A stretch of DNA of 8,004 nt, taken from positions 1 through 8,004 of the forward strand of contig JAFGUS010000115.1 in the NCBI GenBank assembly GCA_016938395.1, written 5' to 3'. The position numbers and the translations under genes were made by a program. Below, piece after piece: positions 1-6,333 of this stretch. This DNA comes from Coriobacteriia bacterium. GTDB lineage: Bacteria > Actinomycetota > Coriobacteriia > Anaerosomatales > Anaerosomataceae. The notes under the pieces are model-generated. The model searched no databases. It was not told the origin of the DNA and was given only the letters and a program-made list of their open reading frames with translations. Numbering within the stretch: position 1 is the stretch's first letter; the number at the start of each line of letters is the position of its first letter.

Positions 1-33
1 CAGGGCGAGAGCGAGCAGCAGAGCGCGGTTCAT
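1..33 (-). CDS. Start of an exported protein (partial, runs off the left edge)
   Basis: Only the first 11 codons are in the window, reading M-N-R-A-L-L-L-A-L-A-L. This is a basic N-terminus followed by a hydrophobic run, as in the start of a signal peptide or lipoprotein leader. A purine-rich Shine-Dalgarno AAAGGGGA lies just upstream on the minus strand (about 41-48), nearly the same as the one before the neighbouring lipoprotein gene that ends 60 bp upstream. The two are probably co-transcribed. Another ATG at 38-40 is in a different frame, has poorer spacing and gives no leader. The function cannot be told from this fragment. Confidence 0.6.
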   Translation of the reverse strand, partial: MNRALLLALAL

Positions 34-93
34 TCGACATCCCCTTTCGCGAGGTCCGACACCGGTATTCTCGCACGACGGATGGACGCCGCC

Positions 94-999
94 CTACTTC
101 ACCCGCACCATCGACTCGGCCACCGCGGCCACCATGCCCGGCGAAACGCCCTCGCCCACCACGTAGTGCTCGCCCGCCGCGCGCGTCGCCAGGTGCGGCC
201 CCTGCCCCATGCCGTCGCCCAGACCCGCATTGTTGAAGGAGCGCGCCATCAACGCCGGCAGATCGCCGAAGCGCAACCCTGTGTAGCCGAAGTCCGGCGC
301 GTCCTCACCGTAGTCGCTCGCGATGATGATGACGTACGAGAGCCGCCGGTCGGCCTGGGTGTAGTCGACCACAGCCGACTGGTACTCGTAGTTAGTGGCC
401 TCGTCGATCGCGAAGCCCTCCGGCAACCGTGTGGGCGCGTAGACCGCCATCACCTCAACACCCCACTCGCGGCCGTTGGCCACCAGTTGGTCGGCGATCA
501 GGGAGAAGAAAGGGTCCACCTCCACCGGCACGACGAACTCCACCCGCTCGGCCAGCTCGGTTGAGACCGCGGGCACCGCCTCCAGGAGCGCGGCCTCCGA
601 CGCATCGATGAAGCGCTCCTCGTGCGCCGTCGTCCAGCCATCCCCATCGCGCACCAGCGCCACGAGCACGCGGTCACCGCTCACGCTGCCCTGCAGGTCG
701 CCCACGGCCGTCGTGCCCTGCACGTAGAGCTGCCACACGTAGAAGTCCTCGGTGATGCCGGTGGCCGCGTGTGCGGCGTCAAGAAGCGCGGCACGATCGG
801 GATCGTCGGTGACCGCCTCCGCGATGTCGCGGATGGGCAGCCCGTCGTTTGGCGACGCGGGCGCCGACTCGGGCTCCGTGACCGACTGCCCCTGCGGCTC
901 GGCAGGCGGCGTATCGGCGCTCGGCACCTCGTCGGCACGCACACATCCCCACACCGTGAGCAGCAGCGCCGCCACGACCAGGACCCTGAGCGCCTTCAT
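94..999 (-). CDS. Predicted lipoprotein, 301 aa, C-terminal part DUF4367-like
   Basis: Start ATG at 997-999 is chosen because it follows AAGGGGAT at good spacing and begins a lipoprotein signal: M-K-A-L-R, a hydrophobic stretch, then a lipobox ending W-G-C with the lipidated Cys at residue 19. The open frame continues upstream but that part looks non-coding. Residues ~23-52 are a Pro/Glu/Ser/Ala-rich linker of the kind that tethers a domain to the membrane. Residues ~80-160 hold an unrecognised beta-rich segment. Residues ~188-301 contain a YAPTRLPEGF motif and end with HYVVGEG...VAAVAESM. That layout resembles the last part of DUF4367/RseB-like sensor or lipid-associated domains, but this is pattern memory, not a search. 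It is probably anchored on the outer face of the cytoplasmic membrane, in an operon with the partial exported gene downstream. Its role is unknown. Confidence 0.8.
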   Translation of the reverse strand: MKALRVLVVAALLLTVWGCVRADEVPSADTPPAEPQGQSVTEPESAPASPNDGLPIRDIAEAVTDDPDRAALLDAAHAATGITEDFYVWQLYVQGTTAVGDLQGSVSGDRVLVALVRDGDGWTTAHEERFIDASEAALLEAVPAVSTELAERVEFVVPVEVDPFFSLIADQLVANGREWGVEVMAVYAPTRLPEGFAIDEATNYEYQSAVVDYTQADRRLSYVIIIASDYGEDAPDFGYTGLRFGDLPALMARSFNNAGLGDGMGQGPHLATRAAGEHYVVGEGVSPGMVAAVAESMVRVK

Positions 1000-1157
1000 C
1001 CGATCCCCTTCCGCGTACAAGCGCTGGCAGAGCGTGTCGAGTTCTGTGTTCCCGAAGCGAGGCCGCTTCCACGTCACGCCGTATGCGATGATTGACTGGC
1101 AGAGCATCGTTCGGCCGATCGTGCTGCCACACATCGTACTCGGCGAGGAGGCTACCC

Positions 1158-1718
1158 ATGAAGCGGTCCACACACATCCGGAGGTTCATCATCGCACTCG
1201 CGATGGCGTTGGTGGTCCACCTCCTGATGGGGTGCGAGTGGCTCGACTTCTTCGGCAACGCCGGCGCGGAGCGAATCGAGGCCGAGAAAATCCGCGAGGA
1301 GATGGGTCAGCAGCTGGCCGAGAGCCAGAAGCTGGAAGAGTTCAAGCAGGTCGAGTCGGACCAGGCGCTTCCCTCAGGCCATGTGCTCTCGGTGCGCGTG
1401 AACTGGGGCGTCGACACCGACGCCACCGTGTGCACGGTGCGGATCGAGAACCCCCGCAACAACTGGTACGACTACATCGAGGACACCACCACGAGTGACA
1501 GTCTCGGCAGCGGAGGCAGGGCCTTCGGCGACTACCCGTTCACCGCGGAGAACTTCAATCGGCAGATGGACACCCAGTACTACCCCGAGCCCGATGACAT
1601 CGCGGGTGTGTGCGAGTTGACGGTGAATCTCAACAACGGCGCCAGCGAGCGCGTGCAGATCTTCTGGGATGGCGCGGCCGGGGCGTTCAGTCCCAACCTG
1701 CTGAACATCCCGCTGTAG
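1158..1718 (+). CDS. Small hypothetical lipoprotein, 186 aa
   Basis: ATG at 1158 follows GAGGAGG (about 1144-1150) with 7-8 nt spacing. The N-terminus is basic (K2, R3, H6, R8, R9), then a hydrophobic run ending in the lipobox L-L-M-G-C with Cys at 26, so export and lipidation are likely. Residues ~37-70 are a highly charged Glu/Lys/Gln-rich helix that could be coiled or act as a spacer. Residues ~75-186 look beta-rich with many aromatics (NWYDYIEDT, QYYPEPDD) and two cysteines (C92, C152) that could pair outside the cell. No family is recognised. It lies divergent from the minus-strand lipoprotein and 140 bp upstream of the ABC transporter genes, so it could share their transcript; no clear promoter or terminator separates them. 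Confidence 0.8.
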   Translation: MKRSTHIRRFIIALAMALVVHLLMGCEWLDFFGNAGAERIEAEKIREEMGQQLAESQKLEEFKQVESDQALPSGHVLSVRVNWGVDTDATVCTVRIENPRNNWYDYIEDTTTSDSLGSGGRAFGDYPFTAENFNRQMDTQYYPEPDDIAGVCELTVNLNNGASERVQIFWDGAAGAFSPNLLNIPL

Positions 1719-1858
1719 GAGGCGACGCGGAGCATCGCCGCTGCACGCTACGTAGTCGATGCCACCCCGCCTCCTTCGGGTACCATCACACGGGGCGCCG
1801 CCTGCCTGCCCGAGGGGGTGCGGGCCGCCCTGTTCGGCAGAACGGCGATTGGAGACAC

Positions 1859-2617
1859 ATGGCAAGCGGCACGGGAGATCCGGTCCTTCGCGTGCGGGGC
1901 CTCACGAAGAACTACGGCGACCTCAAGGCCGTCCGCGGCATCGACTTCGACGTGGCGCCCGGCGAGATCTTCGCGCTCATCGGCCCCAACGGCGCCGGCA
2001 AGACGACCACGCTCCGCATGGTGGCGACCATCCTTAGGCCCACGAGCGGAGAGATTGTGGCCGACGGATTCGACGCCGTCAGGGAGCCCGCACGCATGCG
2101 CCGGATCATCTCGTACCTGCCCGAGGAGGCCGGCGCCTACAAGAACCTCCGCGCCATCAGCTACTTGAAGTTCGTCGCCGACATCTTCTTCGACGACCGC
2201 GAGCGCGCAGCGCGCGCCGTTGAGGTGGGCCGCGAGGTCTCCGGCCTCGGCGACCGCCTGCACGACAAGCTCGGCAGCTACTCCAAGGGCATGACCCGCA
2301 AGCTGCTCCTCGCGCGCACCGTCATGACCGAGCCCACGCTCGCCATCCTCGACGAGCCCACGAGCGGCCTCGACGTGATCAACGCGCTCGAACTCCGCGA
2401 GCGCATCAAGAAGCTCGCGGCCGGCGGCATGTCGGTGCTGCTGTCGAGCCACAACATGCTCGAGATCGAGTTCCTCTCCGACCGCGTCTCGATGATCGCC
2501 GACGGCGTCATCCACGCCACCGGCACGCCCGCCGAGCTCAAGGGCCGCTACGGCGCCGAGAACCTGGAGCAGGTCTTCGCGCGCGTGGTCGCCGACCGGA
2601 AGGCGGTGACCGCATGA
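1859..2617 (+). CDS. ABC transporter ATP-binding protein, NatA-type (ABC-2 exporter ATPase)
   Basis: This 252-aa protein is a complete ABC ATPase. Walker A GPNGAGKTT is at residues 42-50, the signature region GSYSKGMTRK at ~139-148, Walker B plus D-loop LAILDEPTSGLD at ~161-172, and the switch His in SSHNM at H198. The Q-loop position reads YLPEE (residues 87-90), with Glu where many ABC ATPases have Gln; this variant is familiar in NatA/CcmA-like ABC-2 ATPases and does not imply inactivity. ATG at 1859 is preceded by GGAG (1851-1854), and residues 9-15 (VLRVRGL) start the domain as expected. The stop overlaps the permease start by ATGA, so the pair is translationally coupled. It should power the partner permease at the cytoplasmic membrane. 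The substrate is not identifiable; NatAB Na+ export is one known role in this family. Confidence 0.95.
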   Translation: MASGTGDPVLRVRGLTKNYGDLKAVRGIDFDVAPGEIFALIGPNGAGKTTTLRMVATILRPTSGEIVADGFDAVREPARMRRIISYLPEEAGAYKNLRAISYLKFVADIFFDDRERAARAVEVGREVSGLGDRLHDKLGSYSKGMTRKLLLARTVMTEPTLAILDEPTSGLDVINALELRERIKKLAAGGMSVLLSSHNMLEIEFLSDRVSMIADGVIHATGTPAELKGRYGAENLEQVFARVVADRKAVTA

Positions 2618-3915
2618 GGCGCTTTGTGGTGATGCTCAGGAAGGAGCTCGCCGAGCTCCTCACGCTGCAGATCCTGCTGCCATTCGTGGTGGTCATCGTC
2701 ATGTTCGTGGCGCTCGGCCAGACGATCTCGAGCCTCGGTGCCGACGAGGCGGGCGCCTCACGGCTCGCCGTTGCCGACCGTGACGGCGGGCCGTACGCGC
2801 AGGTGGTGGTTGCCGCCCTCGGACAGACCGGTTTCGAGCCCGTGATGGTGGAGGGCGACATTACCGAGGAGTCGGTGCGCGGTCTCCTGGACGAGGCTGA
2901 CGCGAACATCCTTGTCGAGATCCCCGAGGGCTTCTCGGCATCGCTTTCCGCAGGCACGCCGCAGCAGCTCCCCTCCTGGACGCGTGTGAGCAACTTCTCG
3001 TTCATCGGCAACAACGACATCTCGTCGTTTGGCGGCGCGATGGCGGTCGTCAACTCAACGGTGGCCGCATCGATCGCCGCCGAGGCCGCGCCGGGCGTTC
3101 CCGCAGTGGTGCTGCAGCAACCGGTTGCCCCTGCCGAGCACGTGATCATCGGTGAGAACTCGGCCGAGACGCCCGTGATGGCGGTGATGGCGTTCGTGAG
3201 CCAGCAGACCACGTTCATCCCCATCGTGCTGTTCGTGGTGATCATCTTCGCGTCACAGATGATCGCCGTGGCCATCGCCACCGAGAAGGAGAACAAGACG
3301 CTCGAGACGCTGCTCTCCTACCCGGTGAGCCGCGCGAGCATCGTCACGTCCAAGATGGTGGCGGCAGGCCTCGTGGCGCTGCTCTCGGCCGGCGCGTACA
3401 TGATCGGCATGCAGCAGTACATGTCGGGCATCGAGACCGGTCTGGCAGGCGACTCGGCGGGCGACCGCGCCGCGGCGGCGACCGAGGTGGCCATGCAGCA
3501 GCTCGGCCTCACGCTCAGCCCGGCCGACTACGCGCTGCTCGGGCTCACGCTCTTTGCCGGCATCCTCGTGGCGCTCTCGATCTCGATCATCCTCGGCGCG
3601 TTTGCCGAGAACGTGAAGTCGGTGCAGGCGCTGCTCACGCCGCTCATGGTGCTCATGCTGATCCCGTACTTCCTCACGCTCTTCCTCGACCTGTCGGTGC
3701 TCCCGGACGCAGCGCGTATCGCGGTGATGGCCATCCCGTTCACGTATCCGTTCATCACCGGGCCCAACCTGTTCCTCGGCAACTACGGGATCGTGTGGTG
3801 GGGCATCGGCTACCAGCTCGTGTGGTTCGCGGTTTTCGTGACGATCGCGGCGCGCGTCTTCTCGAGCGACCGCATCCTCACGATGAAGCTCTCGCTCGGC
3901 AAGAAGCGGCGGTAG
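2614..3915 (+). CDS. ABC-2 type exporter permease, NatB-like
   Basis: This 433-aa membrane protein starts at the ATG inside the ATGA overlap with its ATPase. Segments visible by hydrophobicity are residues ~18-37, then a large extracytoplasmic domain (~40-195), followed by ~199-222, ~243-265, ~306-328, ~335-360, ~366-385 and ~394-415. The motif E-K-E-N-K-T-L-E-T-L-L-S-Y-P-V-S-R at ~224-240 follows the second membrane segment and is the hallmark coupling region of NatB/ABC-2 permeases. The N-terminal TM, long external loop and C-terminal TM bundle fit that family and its usual ~400-aa length. The C-terminus is basic (GKKRR), in line with a cytoplasmic end. Together with the upstream ATPase it forms an exporter. 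The cargo could be ions, a peptide or a drug, and cannot be decided from sequence. A GC-rich hairpin follows the stop. Confidence 0.92.
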   Translation: MRRFVVMLRKELAELLTLQILLPFVVVIVMFVALGQTISSLGADEAGASRLAVADRDGGPYAQVVVAALGQTGFEPVMVEGDITEESVRGLLDEADANILVEIPEGFSASLSAGTPQQLPSWTRVSNFSFIGNNDISSFGGAMAVVNSTVAASIAAEAAPGVPAVVLQQPVAPAEHVIIGENSAETPVMAVMAFVSQQTTFIPIVLFVVIIFASQMIAVAIATEKENKTLETLLSYPVSRASIVTSKMVAAGLVALLSAGAYMIGMQQYMSGIETGLAGDSAGDRAAAATEVAMQQLGLTLSPADYALLGLTLFAGILVALSISIILGAFAENVKSVQALLTPLMVLMLIPYFLTLFLDLSVLPDAARIAVMAIPFTYPFITGPNLFLGNYGIVWWGIGYQLVWFAVFVTIAARVFSSDRILTMKLSLGKKRR

Positions 3916-3922
3916 GGGGGCG

Positions 3923-3942
3923 GGGGGCGCTTCGCGCTCCCC
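3923..3942. terminator. GC-rich hairpin between convergent genes
   Basis: GGGGGCGC pairs with GCGC(T)CCCC around a TTC loop, with one bulged T at 3938. It lies in the 41-bp gap between the permease stop (3915) and the stop of the convergent PatB-like gene (3957). The position suggests a bidirectional terminator. There is no T-run on either side, so intrinsic termination would be weak or Rho-assisted. Confidence 0.45.
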
Positions 3943-3956
3943 AACGCCCGCGCGCG

Positions 3957-5162
3957 CTACCCCACCGCCCCCACGATGCGGTCGATCGCCTCGTCGAGCA
4001 CCGCGCGCGTGGTGGCGAAGTTGAGGCGCGCAAAACCTGCCCCGTGCTCGCCGAAGTCGGGACCGGCGCCGAGTGCCACCTTCGCGTGCTCGAGCAGCCA
4101 CGCCGCCGGGTCGTCCCCCAGGCCGTAAGCGCGGAAGTCGAGCCAGGCGAGGTAGGTGGCATCCGGCGGGTACACGCGCACGTCGGGCAGTTCGGCTGCG
4201 AGACGCGCGAGCAGGTGATCGCGCTGGCTTCCGAGGAAGGCCACCGTCTCGGCCAGCCATGGTTCGCCCTCGGTCCACGCGGCATGCGTGGCCACCGCGC
4301 CCGGCGTGCTCACGCCGCCGAGCAGATGGCCCGGCAGCTCGGCCACCTTGGCCGCGATCCGCTCGTCGCCGATGTGCGCCACCGCGCACCGGAGCCCCGC
4401 GAGGCTGAACGCCTTGCTCGCCGCGGTCACCGTGACGGTGCGGTCGGCCACGAACGGGAAGCCCGCAGCGATGGGGGCGTGCGGGAAATACCCGCCGGGC
4501 AGCACCACATCGGCCCAGATCTCGTCGCTGATCACGAGCAGGTCTCGCTCGCGGGCCACCTCGGCGACCGCCGCGAGCTCGTGAGGGCCGAACACGCGTC
4601 CGGTGGGGTTATGCGGACTACATAAGAGCACCGCGCGGGTGCGCGTGCCGTTCGCAGCCGCGCGCTCGATCGCTTCCTCAAGCGCGTCGCGCTCGAGGCG
4701 CCAGCGCTGCAGCTCGAGCGGACAGTCCACCACGCGGCGCCCGACGCTCTCGATGCACCGGAAGAACGGCGGGTAGACCGGCGTGAAGAGCACCACGCCG
4801 TCGCCCGGCTCGGTACCGAGCCAGAGCGCCAGGTCCACGGCCTGGAGCACGTCGGTGAAGACGCGCACCTGCGCCGGGTCCGGCCGCCAGCCGTGCCGGT
4901 CGCCGTACCAGTCGGCGAACACCTCCGGCAGCGCCGCCTGTGCCCCGAAGTTGTAGCCAAAGTCGCCGCGCTCGACGAGGTCGCGAAGCGCCGCGACGAC
5001 CGGCGGCGCCGGGGGCAGGTCCATGTCAGCCACCCAGAGCGGGAGGACGTCGGTGGGGTAGCGCGTCCACTTGATTCCGGTGAGCGCGCGCAGGCGCGCG
5101 AGGTCGGCGGCGAAGTCGGGGTTCGGAGACCCGGTGTGTCCCGGAGCGCCTGCATGTGTCAC
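3957..5162 (-). CDS. MalY/PatB-type PLP-dependent cysteine-S-conjugate beta-lyase / aminotransferase
   Basis: This 401-aa protein is a fold-type I aminotransferase-like enzyme. Visible motifs are KW at 31-32 and the LPLWVADMD box at 40-48 (typical of the MalY/PatB branch), GYNF at 69-72, CSPHNPTGRVF at 181-191 (Asn185 near the PLP ring oxygen), SDEIWAD at 212-218 (Asp213 for the pyridine nitrogen), TAASKAFSLAGL at 246-257 (Lys250 as the Schiff-base lysine) and R379 in FARLNF as the likely substrate-carboxylate Arg. All key residues are present, so it should be active. Known family reactions are C-S beta-elimination of cystathionine, cysteine or cysteine conjugates to pyruvate, ammonia and a thiol, or transamination. 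The start is GTG at 5160-5162, which overlaps the HEPN stop as GTGA, with GGGGAGG (5173-5179, minus sense) 10 nt upstream. It is therefore translationally coupled to the toxin-like gene. A different-frame ATG at 5170-5172 is not used. Confidence 0.92.
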   Translation of the reverse strand: MTHAGAPGHTGSPNPDFAADLARLRALTGIKWTRYPTDVLPLWVADMDLPPAPPVVAALRDLVERGDFGYNFGAQAALPEVFADWYGDRHGWRPDPAQVRVFTDVLQAVDLALWLGTEPGDGVVLFTPVYPPFFRCIESVGRRVVDCPLELQRWRLERDALEEAIERAAANGTRTRAVLLCSPHNPTGRVFGPHELAAVAEVARERDLLVISDEIWADVVLPGGYFPHAPIAAGFPFVADRTVTVTAASKAFSLAGLRCAVAHIGDERIAAKVAELPGHLLGGVSTPGAVATHAAWTEGEPWLAETVAFLGSQRDHLLARLAAELPDVRVYPPDATYLAWLDFRAYGLGDDPAAWLLEHAKVALGAGPDFGEHGAGFARLNFATTRAVLDEAIDRIVGAVG

Positions 5163-5677
5163 GAGCGGTCATCCTCCCCGAGAGCGTCGGTGCCGGAGTT
5201 GCGCCGATGAAGCCGATCCTCAAGCGAGTGTCTCGCCGGTCTGAGTTCCGGATGCGCTTGCTCCAGCCACCGCAGTACCGTCTCGCGCAGTTCCTCGGTT
5301 TCGAGCACCAGGTCAGCAACGTCCCTCTCGGTGGCAATGCCGATGCCGTCGTAGTCAACGGTGTTGCGTTTCGAACGACACGCGTCGAGGTAGTCAGCGG
5401 TTTCGGCCACCCCAAAGCCCAGGATGAACGGGAGCGCCAGGATGGTGGTGTGATGATGCGCTGTGCCGGAGGTCCGATACCCCTCGGCACGAAGCGCCAC
5501 GGTGGCAAGCTGCAGTGCGGCGTTGTACGCGGTGGCAAAGCGCCGATCAGCCGACAGACACTCCACGCGGGCATCGGCAAGATCGCGTTCCACCACCCTC
5601 AACAGATCCTCGATTTCCGATGGTGCGACAGGCAGTTGCCGCAGCCGACCTCTAGCGAGCAACTGCCGCAAGCTCAT
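5159..5677 (-). CDS. HEPN-domain protein, putative toxin partner of the MNT protein
   Basis: About 172 aa from the ATG at 5675-5677; ATG at 5683 or GTG at 5686 would add two or three residues. The later start is preferred because GGCGG lies 9 nt upstream. The protein is mostly helical. It contains S-x-x-EIEDLL near residue 20, a D-R-R-F-A-T-A-Y-N-A-A-L helix (~44-55), three adjacent His (74-76), and L-D-A-C-R-S-K-R-N-T-V-D-Y at ~97-109. This is the layout of actinobacterial HEPN proteins; many HEPN toxins are RNases. The textbook R-x4-6-H motif is not seen: R101/R104-N105 and Y109 stand where R and H/Y are expected. The last ~35 residues are charged and probably flexible. It overlaps the upstream wHTH-MNT gene by 26 bp and the downstream PatB-like gene by 4 bp. 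A toxin role is inferred from pairing with MNT. Confidence 0.75.
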   Translation of the reverse strand: MSLRQLLARGRLRQLPVAPSEIEDLLRVVERDLADARVECLSADRRFATAYNAALQLATVALRAEGYRTSGTAHHHTTILALPFILGFGVAETADYLDACRSKRNTVDYDGIGIATERDVADLVLETEELRETVLRWLEQAHPELRPARHSLEDRLHRRNSGTDALGEDDRS

Positions 5678-6242
5678 CGTCATCACCCGCCAGCCAAAGC
5701 TTCGGTTCCGCCATGACCGTTGAGACGAAGTGATCGCCGGCCGCGAGACGCTCTCTCAGCTCGGCTTCGGTCATCACGACGATGTTCGGTTCGCGGCCGA
5801 TGCCCCGGAGCGCCGGCACGAGACGCGCTGCCACATCGCGCAGACCGAGAGGACCGACCACGAACACATCGAGATCGCTCTCAGCCGTGTCCGTGCCCGC
5901 TGCAACAGAGCCGAAGATGAACGCCAGCCGGATGTCGGGAAGATCCGCAAGTGCATCACGCAGACGGTCCCCGAGACCCGTCGTCGCCAGGAGCGCTTCA
6001 CGGATGCCGGCGAAGGCCGGATGTCCCGCGTTGACCGTGTACTCGACTTGGCGACCGCGTGTCTCACGTGCCACGAGTCCAGCCTCCTCCAAACGCTTGA
6101 GCTCGCGCTGGACAAGATAGAGTGAACCTCCTGATGCCTCCACCAGTTCCTTCTGGATGTAGGTGCGCTCCGGGTCGCGCGCGAACACCCCGAGGAGGGA
6201 TGCCAGCGTCGGCGTAGCGAAGATGCTCGTGATATCAGTCAT
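5652..6242 (-). CDS. Winged-helix / MNT nucleotidyltransferase fusion, putative antitoxin-regulator
   Basis: This 196-aa protein has two parts. Residues ~5-72 form a winged-helix DNA-binding domain (LLGVFARDPERTY, then KELVEASGGSLYLVQREL as the recognition region, GLVARETRGRQVEYTV as the wing). Residues ~90-190 form a minimal nucleotidyltransferase domain with GS at 111-112, ten residues, then D123-L-D125, the nucleotide- and metal-binding signature of MNT proteins. A third acidic residue is expected on a later strand; there the sequence reads P-N-I-V-V-M with Asn153. In studied HEPN/MNT pairs the MNT protein neutralises the HEPN RNase, in some cases by AMPylating a HEPN tyrosine. Here the fused wHTH gives a direct route to autoregulation at the operator abutting the start codon. 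ATG 6240-6242 is chosen because it follows GGAG within the operator. The reading frame remains open further upstream but that stretch is non-coding in character. Confidence 0.85.
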   Translation of the reverse strand: MTDITSIFATPTLASLLGVFARDPERTYIQKELVEASGGSLYLVQRELKRLEEAGLVARETRGRQVEYTVNAGHPAFAGIREALLATTGLGDRLRDALADLPDIRLAFIFGSVAAGTDTAESDLDVFVVGPLGLRDVAARLVPALRGIGREPNIVVMTEAELRERLAAGDHFVSTVMAEPKLWLAGDDDELAAVAR

Positions 6243-6278
6243 ACCAACTCCATTGGTCTTGACACCAATCTCGTTGGT
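6243..6278. promoter_or_regulatory. 36-bp nested palindromic operator for the wHTH-MNT/HEPN operon
   Basis: The pattern is ACCAAC-N3-ATTGGT-N6-ACCAAT-N3-GTTGGT. It can be read as two 15-bp palindromes (6243-6257 and 6264-6278) whose centres are 21 bp apart (two helical turns), or as one 36-bp dyad centred at 6260.5 with perfect outer and inner arms. It fills the space between the minus-strand -10 box and the start codon, covering the expected transcription start and the GGAG ribosome-binding site. Binding by the fused wHTH protein would block its own expression. The pattern is seen directly; the binding partner is inferred. Confidence 0.8.
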
Positions 6279-6286
6279 ATTATCAT
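6259..6286 (+). promoter_or_regulatory. Possible opposing promoter inside the operator
   Basis: On the plus strand TTGACA (6259-6264, perfect -35) is followed by a 16-bp spacer and TATCAT (6281-6286, 5/6 to the -10 consensus). It shares its -10 bases with the minus-strand promoter. Transcription would run from about 6293 antisense into the DinB-like gene. No convincing plus-strand gene follows, so it may be a chance result of the palindromic sequence, an antisense RNA promoter, or an RNA polymerase competitor. Confidence 0.35.
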
Positions 6287-6310
6287 ACACCCGCGCTCGG
6301 GTCACTGCAA
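6282..6310 (-). promoter_or_regulatory. Sigma-70-type promoter for the wHTH-MNT/HEPN/PatB operon
   Basis: On the minus strand TTGCAG (6305-6310) is a weak -35 box, followed by a 17-bp spacer and TATGAT (6282-6287), a 5/6 match to the -10 consensus. It lies in the gap between the DinB-like stop (6334) and the wHTH-MNT start. Transcription would begin near 6275, inside the operator, giving a leader of about 33 nt. Confidence 0.6.
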
Positions 6311-6333
6311 CAGAGGGCCGCCTGCCCGATCCC

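Noticed and set aside
1092..1097. TTGACT as a -35 box for the 186-aa lipoprotein gene
   Set aside because: The segment 17 bp downstream (CCGATC) does not resemble a -10 box, so no promoter is called in the divergent region.
1719..1858. Promoter or terminator between the small lipoprotein and the ABC ATPase
   Set aside because: TACCAT near 1781 has no matching -35, and the only hairpin (GGCGA/TCGCC) is 5 bp with a large loop. Neither is strong enough to list.
1748..2515. Minus-strand open frame opposite the ABC ATPase
   Set aside because: It mirrors the ATPase coding sequence, has no domain and no ribosome-binding site in a sensible place.
3253..4389. Long minus-strand open frame (378 codons) across the permease and the end of the PatB-like gene
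   Set aside because: It is Arg/Gly/Ala-rich low-complexity antisense translation of high-GC genes, spans two convergent real genes and has no recognisable domain.
3795..4625. Long plus-strand open frame opposite the PatB-like gene
   Set aside because: It is antisense to a gene with full catalytic motifs; its composition (His/Arg/Ala-rich) is typical of a GC-driven shadow frame.
5026..5580. Minus-strand frame starting near the GGGGAGG site with an ATG at 5170-5172
   Set aside because: The ATG after the strong ribosome-binding site opens a short Arg-rich frame out of phase with the PatB-like enzyme; the GTG 10 nt away gives the conserved protein and the GTGA overlap.
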